A DNA stretch of 38,274 nucleotides from Desulfocarbo sp964620595 (GTDB lineage Bacteria; Desulfobacterota; Desulfarculia; Desulfarculales; Desulfarculaceae), in assembly GCA_964620595.1 (NCBI GenBank), contig CAZUHP010000034.1:1-38274 (forward strand), read 5' to 3'. Both the position numbers and the translations under genes were made by a program. Every line of letters starts with the position of its first letter. Position 1 is the stretch's first letter. The notes beneath the pieces were generated by a model. That model saw only the letters and a list, made by a program, of their open reading frames with translations, had not been told where the DNA came from and made no database searches. Shown in pieces: positions 30,655-36,878 of this stretch.

Positions 30655-30843
30655 TTACGCCTCGTCTCTCAGGGCCTGCCTATATCCAGCTTCCCTGGCT
30701 TCATCCTTTGCCTCCTCCATGCACGCTTGGCAGGGCATCACCTCAATGGCAATGTCGCCGTTGTTGCGCGCTTCCGCTCCGGGGGTGGTGTCCAGCTCTC
30801 CGCCACAGAGAAAGCAAAACGCTTTTATTTCCAGCAAGGCCAT
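30655..30843 (-). CDS. Double-CxxC zinc-ribbon protein (paralogue C)
   Basis: 62 residues: MALLEIKAFCFLCGGELDTT, then IEVMPCQACMEEAKDEAREA. Two CxxC pairs about 28 residues apart and a helical end match the proteins at 30033-30347 and 27680-27928. AAAAGGAGAA precedes ATG 30843. Likely a zinc-stabilised binding module; partner unknown. Confidence 0.65.
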   Translation of the reverse strand: MALLEIKAFCFLCGGELDTTPGAEARNNGDIAIEVMPCQACMEEAKDEAREAGYRQALRDEA

Positions 30844-30900
30844 TTGATTCTCCTTTTCTCCCTCTTGATTCGCAGGCGCAGGGGCGCAAAAGAGGTACCG

Positions 30901-31311
30901 TTATTGTCGCCGCCCCCGCGCCTGCGGGTTGGTCGATTCCATCCCCACGCCCCGAACCTCAGGATACTCCAGGCACTCCACCGGCTTGCCCAGGCTCAGG
31001 GCATAGTCCACCTCATCCTCCACCCCCACGGACATCTCCCAGCCGGGCAGCTTGAGCACCACCAGCTTGTCGGCGGCCCGGATCATGGCGCGGTCCAACT
31101 CCTTCCAGGCTTTGTAATCGTGAGGAATCTCCAACTTGAGCCGCTTGCCGGCCATGGCGATGGAGTGGCCCATGCTGATGGGCGAAAACACCAGGTGCCC
31201 CAGAGACACCAGGTAAGCGGCCGCCGCATCAGCCGCCGCCGCGCGCCGCATCATGGTGTACGTACGCCTGGCGGTGTAGGGGACCGCCAGGTAGATGATC
31301 GAACCGCTCAT
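30901..31311 (-). CDS. DUF1937-like (nucleoside deoxyribosyltransferase-like) protein
   Basis: 136 residues from ATG 31311, overlapping the upstream stop as ATGA. SIIYLAVPYTARRTYTMMRR, LVSLGHLVFSPISMGHSIAM, LDRAMIRAADKLVVLKLPGW and SVGVEDEVDYALSLGKPV follow the order of DUF1937, related to nucleoside 2-deoxyribosyltransferases. It could act on nucleotides or modified bases, but the activity of this family in phages is not established. Confidence 0.78.
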   Translation of the reverse strand: MSGSIIYLAVPYTARRTYTMMRRAAAADAAAAYLVSLGHLVFSPISMGHSIAMAGKRLKLEIPHDYKAWKELDRAMIRAADKLVVLKLPGWEMSVGVEDEVDYALSLGKPVECLEYPEVRGVGMESTNPQARGRRQ

Positions 31312-31481
31312 GATCGCTGCTCCCTGCATCTCTCCTTCGCCGCCCACCACCGCACACACCCGTGGCACTCTTTGCCCGCGTCCCGTGAATGATGCTCGCA
31401 CATTTTCCAGTGCACCCGCTGTTCACGGCTGGGGCAGAAGGTTGAGGGCGTCTTGGTTCGCCAGGTGTTCTTGCGGCTCAC
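31308..31481 (-). CDS. Small Cys/His-rich protein, GTG start
   Basis: 57 residues from GTG 31481, which overlaps the upstream stop as GTGA and has GGAGG seven bases before it. TFCPSREQRVHWKMCEHHSR and KECHGCVRWWAAKERC give five cysteines and several histidines, an arrangement fitting a zinc site. No family is recognised. An ATG 27 bases upstream lies inside the resolvase gene and is less likely. Confidence 0.55.
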   Translation of the reverse strand: MSRKNTWRTKTPSTFCPSREQRVHWKMCEHHSRDAGKECHGCVRWWAAKERCREQRS

Positions 31482-31924
31482 TCCCCCACCTCCATTACCT
31501 CCAGCCACACGCCCGCCTCCGGCCCCCGCCGGGCGGCCCAGAGAACCACCCCTTGGACATAGCGGCCCGAGTCGTTCTCAATGACCCCGGCCGCCACCAG
31601 GCCGTCCTCGATGACCTTGGCCGAGAGTGCGTAGTTGAGAGCGTCGAAGCGCCGGCCCCGGGGATGAATCGGCTGGAACACCAGCATCACCGGCGCGTTC
31701 AGCCGAGGGGCCCCGCGCAGCTTGGTCTTGACAATAAGGTGCCCCTCCTCAGCCAGCCGCTTTCTGGCCGCCCAATGCATGCCCGCCCACACCCTGTTGA
31801 GCGAGGGCGCCAGCCAGGGGATGAAGACCCGCAGGGAGGGGCGCTCCCCGGTCCCGGGAGTCCGGGGGACGTTGGCCCCAGGACCGGGAAGCGCTTGCGG
31901 GGATGGGGAGGAGGAACGAGTCAT
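31478..31924 (-). CDS. RusA-like Holliday-junction resolvase
   Basis: 148 residues from ATG 31924. After a ~30-residue Pro/Ser-rich start, LRVFIPWLAPSLNRVW, then FDALNYALSAKVIEDGLVAA and GVIENDSGRYVQGVV match RusA-type enzymes, where aspartates in the D-xx-N and second acidic stretch bind metal. In this copy IENDS replaces the common IxDDS. RusA cuts recombination junctions during phage replication. The ribosome binding site is weak; the Pro-rich start may not be translated as drawn. Confidence 0.7.
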   Translation of the reverse strand: MTRSSSPSPQALPGPGANVPRTPGTGERPSLRVFIPWLAPSLNRVWAGMHWAARKRLAEEGHLIVKTKLRGAPRLNAPVMLVFQPIHPRGRRFDALNYALSAKVIEDGLVAAGVIENDSGRYVQGVVLWAARRGPEAGVWLEVMEVGE

Positions 31925-31928
31925 GCGA

Positions 31929-32294
31929 CTAGGCCAGCACGATGATGCGTTCCGAGGGAAGCAGGGCCTTGACCAGCCAGTCCTTGACCCGTGCCATGGC
32001 CTCCATGCGCCAAGCACCGCCGTCGGCCTCGTGCAGGCTGAAGCTGGGGCCCTTGTGCATGCGGAACAGGAAGGGGCTGGCCACCTGCTCCACCTCCAGG
32101 AAGGTGCGATAGGGGGCCAGGGTGACGGGGTTGGGGAGCTTGACCTTGGCGCGGCTGGCCACCCCGGAGCGGACCGTGGTTTCCTGGCTCACGCCGTCGT
32201 CCGCCGCCGTCACCGCGGTCTCGTCCACCACGTTGCCGGCCAGTTTCAGCAGGATGTCACGGTCGCCGGCGCTCGCGAACGCGGTGCGGAGCAT
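31929..32294 (-). pseudogene. C-terminal fragment of a conserved phage protein (N-terminus lost)
   Basis: The frame reads LPPEDFQIMLRTAFASAGDR, then NVVDETAVTAADDGVSQETT, LPNPVTLAPYRTFLEVEQVA and FEADGGAWRMEAMARVKDWL. These are the C-terminal blocks of a widespread phage family of ~230 or more residues, of which I recall no established function. Homology-like sequence begins near 32335, but no start or ribosome binding site exists there; ATG 32294 is the first usable codon. The missing N-terminal part is replaced by an unrelated Cys-rich gene, with a perfect palindrome at the join. Confidence 0.55.
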
Positions 32295-32521
32295 GATCTG
32301 GAAGTCTTCGGGGGGCAGGCGTGCGAGAGGCGCCCTAGGGCGCCCTCCAGAATGATTGCTGCCCCGCCGGTGTCCTGGGCGATGGCCACCACGGCGCAGC
32401 ATTGACGCTCGTGCAGCCACCAGGGGCACACCAATTCAAAAGCCTCGTTGTCGGGGCTGTTCGCAGGGCAAGGCCGCCCCCTGTCTATCGGGCAGTAGAT
32501 AATCTTCTTGCGCTCGCTCAC
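32246..32521 (-). CDS. Cys-rich small protein, GTG start
   Basis: 91 residues from GTG 32521, overlapping the upstream stop as GTGA with GGAGG six bases before. Residues 1-~63 look real (IIYCPIDRGRPCPANSPDNE, LVCPWWLHERQCCAVVAIAQ); the rest is an off-frame reading of the fragment at 31929-32294. The gene probably lost its natural end where the two join. Confidence 0.5.
   Translation of the reverse strand: MSERKKIIYCPIDRGRPCPANSPDNEAFELVCPWWLHERQCCAVVAIAQDTGGAAIILEGALGRLSHACPPKTSRSCSAPRSRAPATVTSC
32329..32344. repeat. Perfect 16-bp palindrome at a gene junction
   Basis: GGCGCCCTAGGGCGCC is fully self-complementary, extended by GAG/CTC-like flanks. It marks the point where the Cys-rich frame gives way to the truncated conserved protein. 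There is no U-run, so it is not a standard terminator; a deletion scar or structural element are possible. Confidence 0.6.
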
Positions 32522-33450
32522 GCCGCACCTCCCCCCTCCGACAGCGGAAGGTCGGCGGGGTCGGCCCCGGGGTCTGCGGGGGACTCCGTGGCCTTGGGCT
32601 TCTTGGATTGCTGCCGGTTCCTGGCTCGGCCCAGCTTGTCCTTCAGGGCCTCGGCCTGTTCCTGGGTGGCGGCGGCCGTCACCTCGAACCAGTCCTCGCG
32701 CTTGCTCATGCCGTCCTTGATGCTGTTGTAGATGGAGCGCAGGTCCACCAGCTCGGCCTCGATCAAGGCCGTGAGCTTGTGGCCCAGGCGCTGCTCGATC
32801 ATCTCCTTGGTGACGCCCAGGGGCTTGAACGCCTGGACCAGTTTCAGGGCGCGGTCAGCCAGGGGTTCATCCGAGGCCCCGGCCAAGGTGCGCTCGCAGG
32901 CGGCTATGGCCTCGTCCACCACGTAGCCCGGGATGATCTCCAGGATGGCGGCCCGGAGGCGGCGCGCACCCTGGTTGGCGTTCATCTCGTAAATGTCCCG
33001 CTCGTCGGTGAGGTCGTAGGCCCCCTTCTTGGTGTGCCGCACGTGGCGCACCTCGAAGATGCGGCTGGCCCGGACGTTGGTTTCCTGGTCCCAGCAGAAC
33101 GCCTCCATGGTGGAGGCTCCCTGCTTGCGGTCGATCTCGCGGATGCCGTAGGACAGGTTGCCCCAGAACCGGGCCAGGGTTTCGGCCAACCGGATGCTCG
33201 GGCCGGTCACCCGCGTGCCGCCTCGAGGGTAGGAGTACATGGCCCGCTCGGCCAGAGCCGGCCGCTGGCAAGCCTCCACAATGCGGTCCAGGGCCGCCAC
33301 CTCGTCCCTGGGGAAGCGCTTGGCGATCACCAGGGCGGCCTGGACTTCCTGGACGGCCCGGGCCTCCTCCACCGCCGTCATGGCGCTGGGGGGGGCGGGG
33401 GCGGGAACTGCGTTGCCGTTGCCCACGGTCAGGGGATATTCGTTGCTCAT
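32518..33450 (-). CDS. Putative single-strand annealing recombinase (RecT-like role)
   Basis: 310 residues from ATG 33450, coupled as ATGA to the YqaJ gene with AAGGAGG upstream. Conserved blocks seen in exonuclease-linked phage proteins: YSYPRGGTRVTGPSIRLAET, FWGNLSYGIREIDRKQG, FCWDQETNVRASRIFEVRHV, DERDIYEMNANQGARRLRAA and ILEIIPGYVVDEA. The C-terminus is basic then acidic and disordered. Pairing with a lambda-Exo-type nuclease implies an annealing protein for recombination-dependent replication; assignment to the RecT superfamily is by context and remote resemblance. Confidence 0.65.
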   Translation of the reverse strand: MSNEYPLTVGNGNAVPAPAPPSAMTAVEEARAVQEVQAALVIAKRFPRDEVAALDRIVEACQRPALAERAMYSYPRGGTRVTGPSIRLAETLARFWGNLSYGIREIDRKQGASTMEAFCWDQETNVRASRIFEVRHVRHTKKGAYDLTDERDIYEMNANQGARRLRAAILEIIPGYVVDEAIAACERTLAGASDEPLADRALKLVQAFKPLGVTKEMIEQRLGHKLTALIEAELVDLRSIYNSIKDGMSKREDWFEVTAAATQEQAEALKDKLGRARNRQQSKKPKATESPADPGADPADLPLSEGGGAA

Positions 33451-34433
33451 GCGGTAGCCTCCTTGGCGATGAAAAACGCCCGGAACGGCCGGCTGGCCTT
33501 CCGGGTCTTGTAGTGGGGCTCCAGGTCCAGCTCCGGGTGGGCGGCCTGGAGGGACTTCACGTCCAGGTAGCGGGCCCCCTTCTGGGGCCGCCAGTAGATG
33601 CGGGCCCCCGCGCCTTCGGCCACCTCGGCCCCCATATGCTCCATGATCTTCTGGAGGCTGGTCTTGGCGGCGGCCTCCAGCTCCTTGCCGCCCTCGATGA
33701 TCTCCTTGGCCTCGCGCAGCAAGCTCACGGCCTCGGCCCACTCTGGGCTGTCCATGGTGATGATGTCGTTGGTGGAGACGGAAGGCAGCTTCACCTGGGG
33801 CTCGTCCGTCGCTGGCTCCGGCGGCACTCGGCGCTCTACGTGATCACGCCAGAAGCGGGCCCCGGCCTCAATGATGTGGCCGATGATCTCTTCGTCCCGC
33901 TCCACCTCGGCGTCCACCAGCTCCCAGCGCTCGGCGTTGAAGACGATGAACACCACTCGCTGGTAGCCGGTCACGGCCAGGTAGTGCTGGCCCTGGACCT
34001 GGATATGGGGGGGCACGCCCTGGCGCTTGATTTTGGCGAACACCGGCAGCCCGGGCACCTTGATCTCGGCCAGGGTCCGGTCCTCGGCCGGCATCACCAC
34101 CCGGTCGATATTGGCCCGGAGCCAAGGGTGCTCGGGGTGGGCCAGGATGCCGGTAGGCAGGCCCGCGTGGCCCCGTTGGAGCTTGCGGCCGGTGCGGGCC
34201 TGGTACTCGTCCGCTGCGATGGGCTCCAGCACCTCACCGCGCCGCATGGCGGGCGAGGGAGGCTGTTCGGGCAGCAGGCCCAGCTTGTCCAGGTACACAT
34301 CCTCCGCCGTCTTGTAGGGGTGCACCCCCAGGACGGCGGCCATGTCGGAGCCGCCAAGCCCCTGCCGGCGGGCCAGCCGCCAGGCTTCGGGGTCGGCGTC
34401 CTTGGTCAACTTCACGGCCACTTCAGCAGCCAC
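33447..34433 (-). CDS. YqaJ-family (lambda exonuclease-like) recombination nuclease
   Basis: 328 residues from GTG 34433 with AAAGGAGAG upstream. LARRQGLGGSDMAAVLG, RRGEVLEPIAADEYQA, WLRANIDRVVM, TLAEIKVPG and IQVQGQHYLAVTGY are the YqaJ motifs; the D of the NIDR block, the E and K of EIK and the Gln form the PD-(D/E)XK active site. The enzyme degrades one strand from double-strand ends to feed annealing. The C-terminal ~100 residues are an extra helical region (LLREAKEIIEGGKELEAAAK) common in this family. Confidence 0.9.
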   Translation of the reverse strand: MAAEVAVKLTKDADPEAWRLARRQGLGGSDMAAVLGVHPYKTAEDVYLDKLGLLPEQPPSPAMRRGEVLEPIAADEYQARTGRKLQRGHAGLPTGILAHPEHPWLRANIDRVVMPAEDRTLAEIKVPGLPVFAKIKRQGVPPHIQVQGQHYLAVTGYQRVVFIVFNAERWELVDAEVERDEEIIGHIIEAGARFWRDHVERRVPPEPATDEPQVKLPSVSTNDIITMDSPEWAEAVSLLREAKEIIEGGKELEAAAKTSLQKIMEHMGAEVAEGAGARIYWRPQKGARYLDVKSLQAAHPELDLEPHYKTRKASRPFRAFFIAKEATA

Positions 34434-34620
34434 GGTTCTCTCCTTTCACCCGCGCACACCGCAGCCGGCAGGCGGGTATCTCAAACTTCATATGCTGGGT
34501 TTTGCGGGGCCGAGACAGAGCGCACCATTCGCAGCAACTGACGCAGGCAGCCCCGGGGCGGCTGCACTCGTACCAGTGGGTAGTGCCGCCACGCACCACC
34601 AGGTAGGGGCACTCGCTCAC
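34423..34620 (-). CDS. Small Cys-rich protein, GTG start
   Basis: 65 residues from GTG 34620, overlapping the upstream stop as GTGA. Seven or more cysteines in CPYLVV, YECSRPGAACVSCCEWC and ACRLRCARVKG suggest a zinc knuckle. It overlaps the YqaJ start by 11 bases. The opening GTGAGCGAG is identical to that of the gene starting at 32521. Confidence 0.5.
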   Translation of the reverse strand: MSECPYLVVRGGTTHWYECSRPGAACVSCCEWCALSRPRKTQHMKFEIPACRLRCARVKGENRGC

Positions 34621-34760
34621 GGCCGCCTCTCCCACGGCGGCCGCGGCATGTCGGCCCGGCGGCAAGCGTCCACCAGGTCCAGGGCCAGGAGCAGGACCGC
34701 CACGAGCCCCACCAGCGCGGCCAGGGGCCCCAGCACGTGCCACACGGCGCCCAAGCTCAT
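34617..34760 (-). CDS. Single-span membrane peptide
   Basis: 47 residues from ATG 34760, coupled on both sides (ATGA and GTGA). Residues about 5-29 (VWHVLGPLAALVGLVAVLLL) are one membrane helix, then a positively charged tail (ACRRADMPRPPWERRP), predicting an inner-membrane protein with cytoplasmic C-terminus. Possible roles include superinfection exclusion; it is too early in the operon to be an obvious holin. Confidence 0.55.
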   Translation of the reverse strand: MSLGAVWHVLGPLAALVGLVAVLLLALDLVDACRRADMPRPPWERRP

Positions 34761-34960
34761 GCCCCGCACTCCACCGCCGGCCAGGTGCCGCGGTCCAGCG
34801 GGTCCACCTGGGTGGGGCAGGGGCAAGAGATAGCGGGCTGACAGGCAGAGCAGAACCAGTAGCCGTTCCGGTCCCTGCCCCACAGGACGGGCGGCTCGCC
34901 GTTGCTGACCACAGTCCAGCAGCCGCAGCGGGCACAGATGTACAAGTTGGCGTTCTCCAT
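34757..34960 (-). CDS. First early gene: small zinc-ribbon protein
   Basis: 67 residues from ATG 34960; in-frame ATGs at 34969 and 34966 are closer to the GGGGAG site and may be used. YICARCGCWTVVS and WFCSACQPAISCPCP provide two zinc-ribbon knuckles. It is the first gene after Cro and lies just past a hairpin in the leader. Function unknown. Confidence 0.55.
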   Translation of the reverse strand: MENANLYICARCGCWTVVSNGEPPVLWGRDRNGYWFCSACQPAISCPCPTQVDPLDRGTWPAVECGA

Positions 34961-34975
34961 GTGCATCATCTCCCC

Positions 34976-35023
34976 GGGCCCGGGGGCCGGTCTGGTGCCA
35001 TCCACATTCGACGCCCCGGGCCC
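34976..35023 (-). promoter_or_regulatory. Leader hairpin of the early operon
   Basis: GGGCCCGGGG at 34976-34985 is the exact complement of CCCCGGGCCC at 35014-35023, with a 28-base loop. It lies between cro and the first early gene, immediately ahead of its ribosome binding site, so it could attenuate early transcription or hide the start site. Confidence 0.4.
34996..35023. repeat. 28-bp direct repeat, copy 1
   Basis: These 28 bases, starting TGCCATCCACATTCGACG, recur without change at 36780-36807 in the same orientation. The two copies bracket cro, the operators, the repressor and the secreted-protein gene. Confidence 0.9.
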
Positions 35024-35039
35024 TGTTTTGGTGGATAAA

Positions 35040-35255
35040 CTAGGCCGCCCCCGCCTGGTCCGATCCTGCGAGCGCGGCCTCCAACTCGGCCCTGATCTCC
35101 TCTGGAGTGCCCAACATCCAGGTCTTGAAGGGCACCCCGGTTATTTGCTCTAAGCGCACAGCCGTTTCACGACCTGGGCGCTTCTTGCCGTTGATAATCT
35201 CTGAGTAAAATGCGGGTGTTATGCCTACTTTTTGGGCTATTTGATAGTTTTTCAT
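35040..35255 (-). CDS. Cro-like HTH repressor
   Basis: 71 residues. MKNYQIAQKVGITPAFYSEI then INGKKRPGRETAVRLEQITG is a compact XRE-type helix-turn-helix, with YQIAQKVG and PAFYSEIINGK as the two key helices. It is transcribed divergently from the CI-like gene. GGAG lies six bases before the ATG. It would bind the operators at 35269-35381 to shut off repressor synthesis and favour lytic growth. Confidence 0.8.
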   Translation of the reverse strand: MKNYQIAQKVGITPAFYSEIINGKKRPGRETAVRLEQITGVPFKTWMLGTPEEIRAELEAALAGSDQAGAA

Positions 35256-35268
35256 CCGGGTCTCCAGA

Positions 35269-35381
35269 TTAACGACAAGCTAATTTTGTGCCCATATTAA
35301 CGCTCCGCTAATGGCATGTCAACCACAAAATTAGCCCTGAGTTTATTTTTTTGGTTTGTTACCTGGTTAGCAGCGTGCTAA
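35269..35381. promoter_or_regulatory. Four 15-bp immunity operators
   Basis: Sites at 35269-35283 (TTAACGACAAGCTAA), 35297-35311 (TTAACGCTCCGCTAA), 35331-35345 (TTAGCCCTGAGTTTA, weaker) and 35367-35381 (TTAGCAGCGTGCTAA, perfect 6-bp arms) share the dyad TTA-x-C/G...GCTAA. The second overlaps the Cro promoter -10, the fourth fills the spacer of the repressor promoter, so one set of sites can control both. A wider 12-bp inverted repeat (35279-35290 with 35324-35335) also spans the region. Confidence 0.7.
35294..35322 (-). promoter_or_regulatory. Divergent early promoter (to cro)
   Basis: On the - strand, TTGACA (35322-35317), a perfect -35, is followed after 17 bases by TAATAT (35299-35294). 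Transcription would begin near 35287, about 30 bases before the cro ATG, and probably continue into the long early operon. Confidence 0.75.
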
Positions 35382-35384
35382 TAT
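35356..35384 (+). promoter_or_regulatory. Repressor maintenance promoter
   Basis: TTGTTA at 35356-35361 and TAATAT at 35379-35384 are 17 bases apart. The predicted start near 35391 lies about 22 bases before the CI-like ATG. The perfect operator at 35367-35381 occupies the spacer, allowing autoregulation. Confidence 0.6.
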
Positions 35385-35412
35385 TGGGTAAACTAGTAGG
35401 GACTTTGAAAAA

Positions 35413-36096
35413 ATGAGCCAACCGCAAGAAATTATGCCTGCCTTCAGAGCCGCACTTGCCCAGCTGCTCAAAAACAGCGGCCGGTCACAAAAGACTCTTG
35501 CTCTTGAAGCTGATGTAACTCCTGCCTTCTTAAATCAAATCATTCACGGCAAAAGGGAAGGAAGCCAAACCACCCTTGTTCGCATCGCCCGCGCCTTCGG
35601 CTACGACATCGTGGACTTCCTGGCCCTGGGCCGCCGCCTGCTGGCCGAGGAACGGGGCGAGGAGCCGCGCGACCCTTTGGAGGCCCTTGCCGGTCCCCTG
35701 CGGCCGGTGCCGGTCTTTGACGCCAACTGCGGCGACAACGGGATAGTCTGGAGCGATGGCGGCTTGCCAGTGGGCGAGGGCCTGGAGACCATCGACCTGC
35801 CAGTAGCCTGGCTAAACGAGAACAGCTTCTGCCTGCGGGTGCACAACGACAGCATGGAGCCCACCCTCCGGGAGGGCGACATCGTGCTGGTCAATCCAAA
35901 CGCCACCGTTGTGAGCGGCGATGTGGTCTTCGCCCGTCTGCCCAACGGCGAAAAACTCATCAAGCGCTATCGCCAATCTGGCGGCCAGGTGGTCCTGACT
36001 TCGGACAACAGCGAATACGGACCAGTGGTGCTTGACTCCGAGAACGGTGATGGGGCAAAGATATTTAAGGTGGTCAAGATGGTGCGGACCCTATAA
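35413..36096 (+). CDS. CI-like prophage repressor with S24/LexA-type autoprotease
   Basis: 227 residues. The N-terminal HTH is QKTLALEADVTPAFLNQIIH (residues about 26-45). The C-terminal half is an S24 peptidase: NDSMEPTLREGD with nucleophile S147 and KLIKRY with general base K184. The expected self-cleavage site in the linker may be Cys106-Gly107 in DANCGDNG, a Cys-Gly bond as in UmuD; the more usual Ala-Gly is not obvious nearby. It maintains lysogeny by binding the operators upstream, and should be cleaved when RecA is activated by DNA damage. AGGGA precedes the ATG by 10 bases. Confidence 0.9.
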   Translation: MSQPQEIMPAFRAALAQLLKNSGRSQKTLALEADVTPAFLNQIIHGKREGSQTTLVRIARAFGYDIVDFLALGRRLLAEERGEEPRDPLEALAGPLRPVPVFDANCGDNGIVWSDGGLPVGEGLETIDLPVAWLNENSFCLRVHNDSMEPTLREGDIVLVNPNATVVSGDVVFARLPNGEKLIKRYRQSGGQVVLTSDNSEYGPVVLDSENGDGAKIFKVVKMVRTL

Positions 36097-36126
36097 AGGA
36101 AAGGTTTCTAGAAGAGGGGGGCAATC

Positions 36127-36741
36127 ATGAAGTCTGGTTTGACGAAATTGTTCGTGGTCGTCGGGCTTGTTCTTGCTCTTGCTGGCGTGGCGCGCGCGTC
36201 GGACTTCGCGCCATATTACGGCATATGGCAACTTGATGGATGGGTGCGCGGCGGCACCTGGGCCACTCGAAATTACCGCTATTATGTAGAACCGCTCCTC
36301 TTTGAAGTGGGCGACAAAAGCTATGACGAGGCCTATGCCGACTGGCAAGAAAGTGACCTGAACGCCGTCTATCAAGCCCTGTATTTTTTCATTAATGGCG
36401 GCGACTTCAACAGCGCCGTTGAGATGATAACCAAGGTTCCCTACCTGCGACTCGTAAATAATTTTACCGACGACCTCCACCCTGGCGAATCCTGGTATTA
36501 CGAGGAATGTTGGCTTCCCTACTTGGGGCGCACTCTAGACGTTTACGCCCGCACCAATGATCCAAACTATGACCTGGTCGCTGGACTATTAACCTCGGAG
36601 CACAATTGGGTCAAAGACAGTGTTAGCTTCAAGCTCACGTGCAACGAAGACAAAAGCGAGTGCAAGGTGACTGGGTCTATCCACCGCGCCGATCAGTTTG
36701 ATTGGTACACGATAGACTTCACCCTCAAAAAGATGCAGTAG
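36127..36741 (+). CDS. Secreted or periplasmic protein of unknown function (lysogenic-conversion candidate)
   Basis: 204 residues with a clear signal peptide: Lys-containing start, hydrophobic core FVVVGLVLALAGV and a cleavage site VARA-SD near residue 25. The mature part is aromatic-rich (YRYYVEPLLF, YQALYFFINGGDFNSAV) with three cysteines (YEECWLP, FKLTCNEDKSECKV). No catalytic motif is recognised. A GAGGGGGG site precedes the ATG. Sitting between repressor and integrase in the same direction, 30 bases after the repressor, it is likely expressed in the lysogen and could alter the cell surface or block superinfection. Confidence 0.75.
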   Translation: MKSGLTKLFVVVGLVLALAGVARASDFAPYYGIWQLDGWVRGGTWATRNYRYYVEPLLFEVGDKSYDEAYADWQESDLNAVYQALYFFINGGDFNSAVEMITKVPYLRLVNNFTDDLHPGESWYYEECWLPYLGRTLDVYARTNDPNYDLVAGLLTSEHNWVKDSVSFKLTCNEDKSECKVTGSIHRADQFDWYTIDFTLKKMQ

Positions 36742-36779
36742 GAGCTTGACACCGCCTCCGCTGGGAGGTACATTGAACA

Positions 36780-36807
36780 TGCCATCCACATTCGACGCCC
36801 CGGGCCC
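36780..36807. repeat. 28-bp direct repeat, copy 2
   Basis: Identical to 34996-35023 over all 28 bases and in the same orientation. This copy lies upstream of the integrase and forms part of the left arm of the following hairpin. Confidence 0.9.
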
Positions 36808-36839
36808 AACCCTAGGAGCAATCCGGGTTGGGCGGCGTC
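36794..36839 (+). terminator. Hairpin between the secreted-protein gene and integrase
   Basis: GACGCC (36794-36799) plus GCCCAACCC (36804-36812) pair with GGGTTGGGC (36825-36833) plus GGCGTC (36834-36839), a 15-bp stem with a four-base bulge, a 12-base loop and TCTCTTT after it. It may end the repressor transcript and limit integrase expression, or fold over a TTG start at 36828. Confidence 0.5.
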
Positions 36840-36878
36840 TCTTTACCTCAAGAGCTGTTGGCCGCATGGGACGTTTCC

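Noticed and set aside
33513..34541. + strand frame of 342 codons opposite the YqaJ nuclease gene
   Set aside because: Shadow of a strongly recognised nuclease; His/Gly/Leu-rich translation typical of antisense GC-rich DNA.
34617..34760. Membrane peptide as holin
   Set aside because: Lies in the early operon next to recombination genes, with no endolysin or spanin nearby.
34996..36807. 28-bp direct repeats as attL/attR of the prophage
   Set aside because: They do not match the tRNA sequence and both lie on the phage side of the integrase; the tRNA-Val 3' end is the better core.
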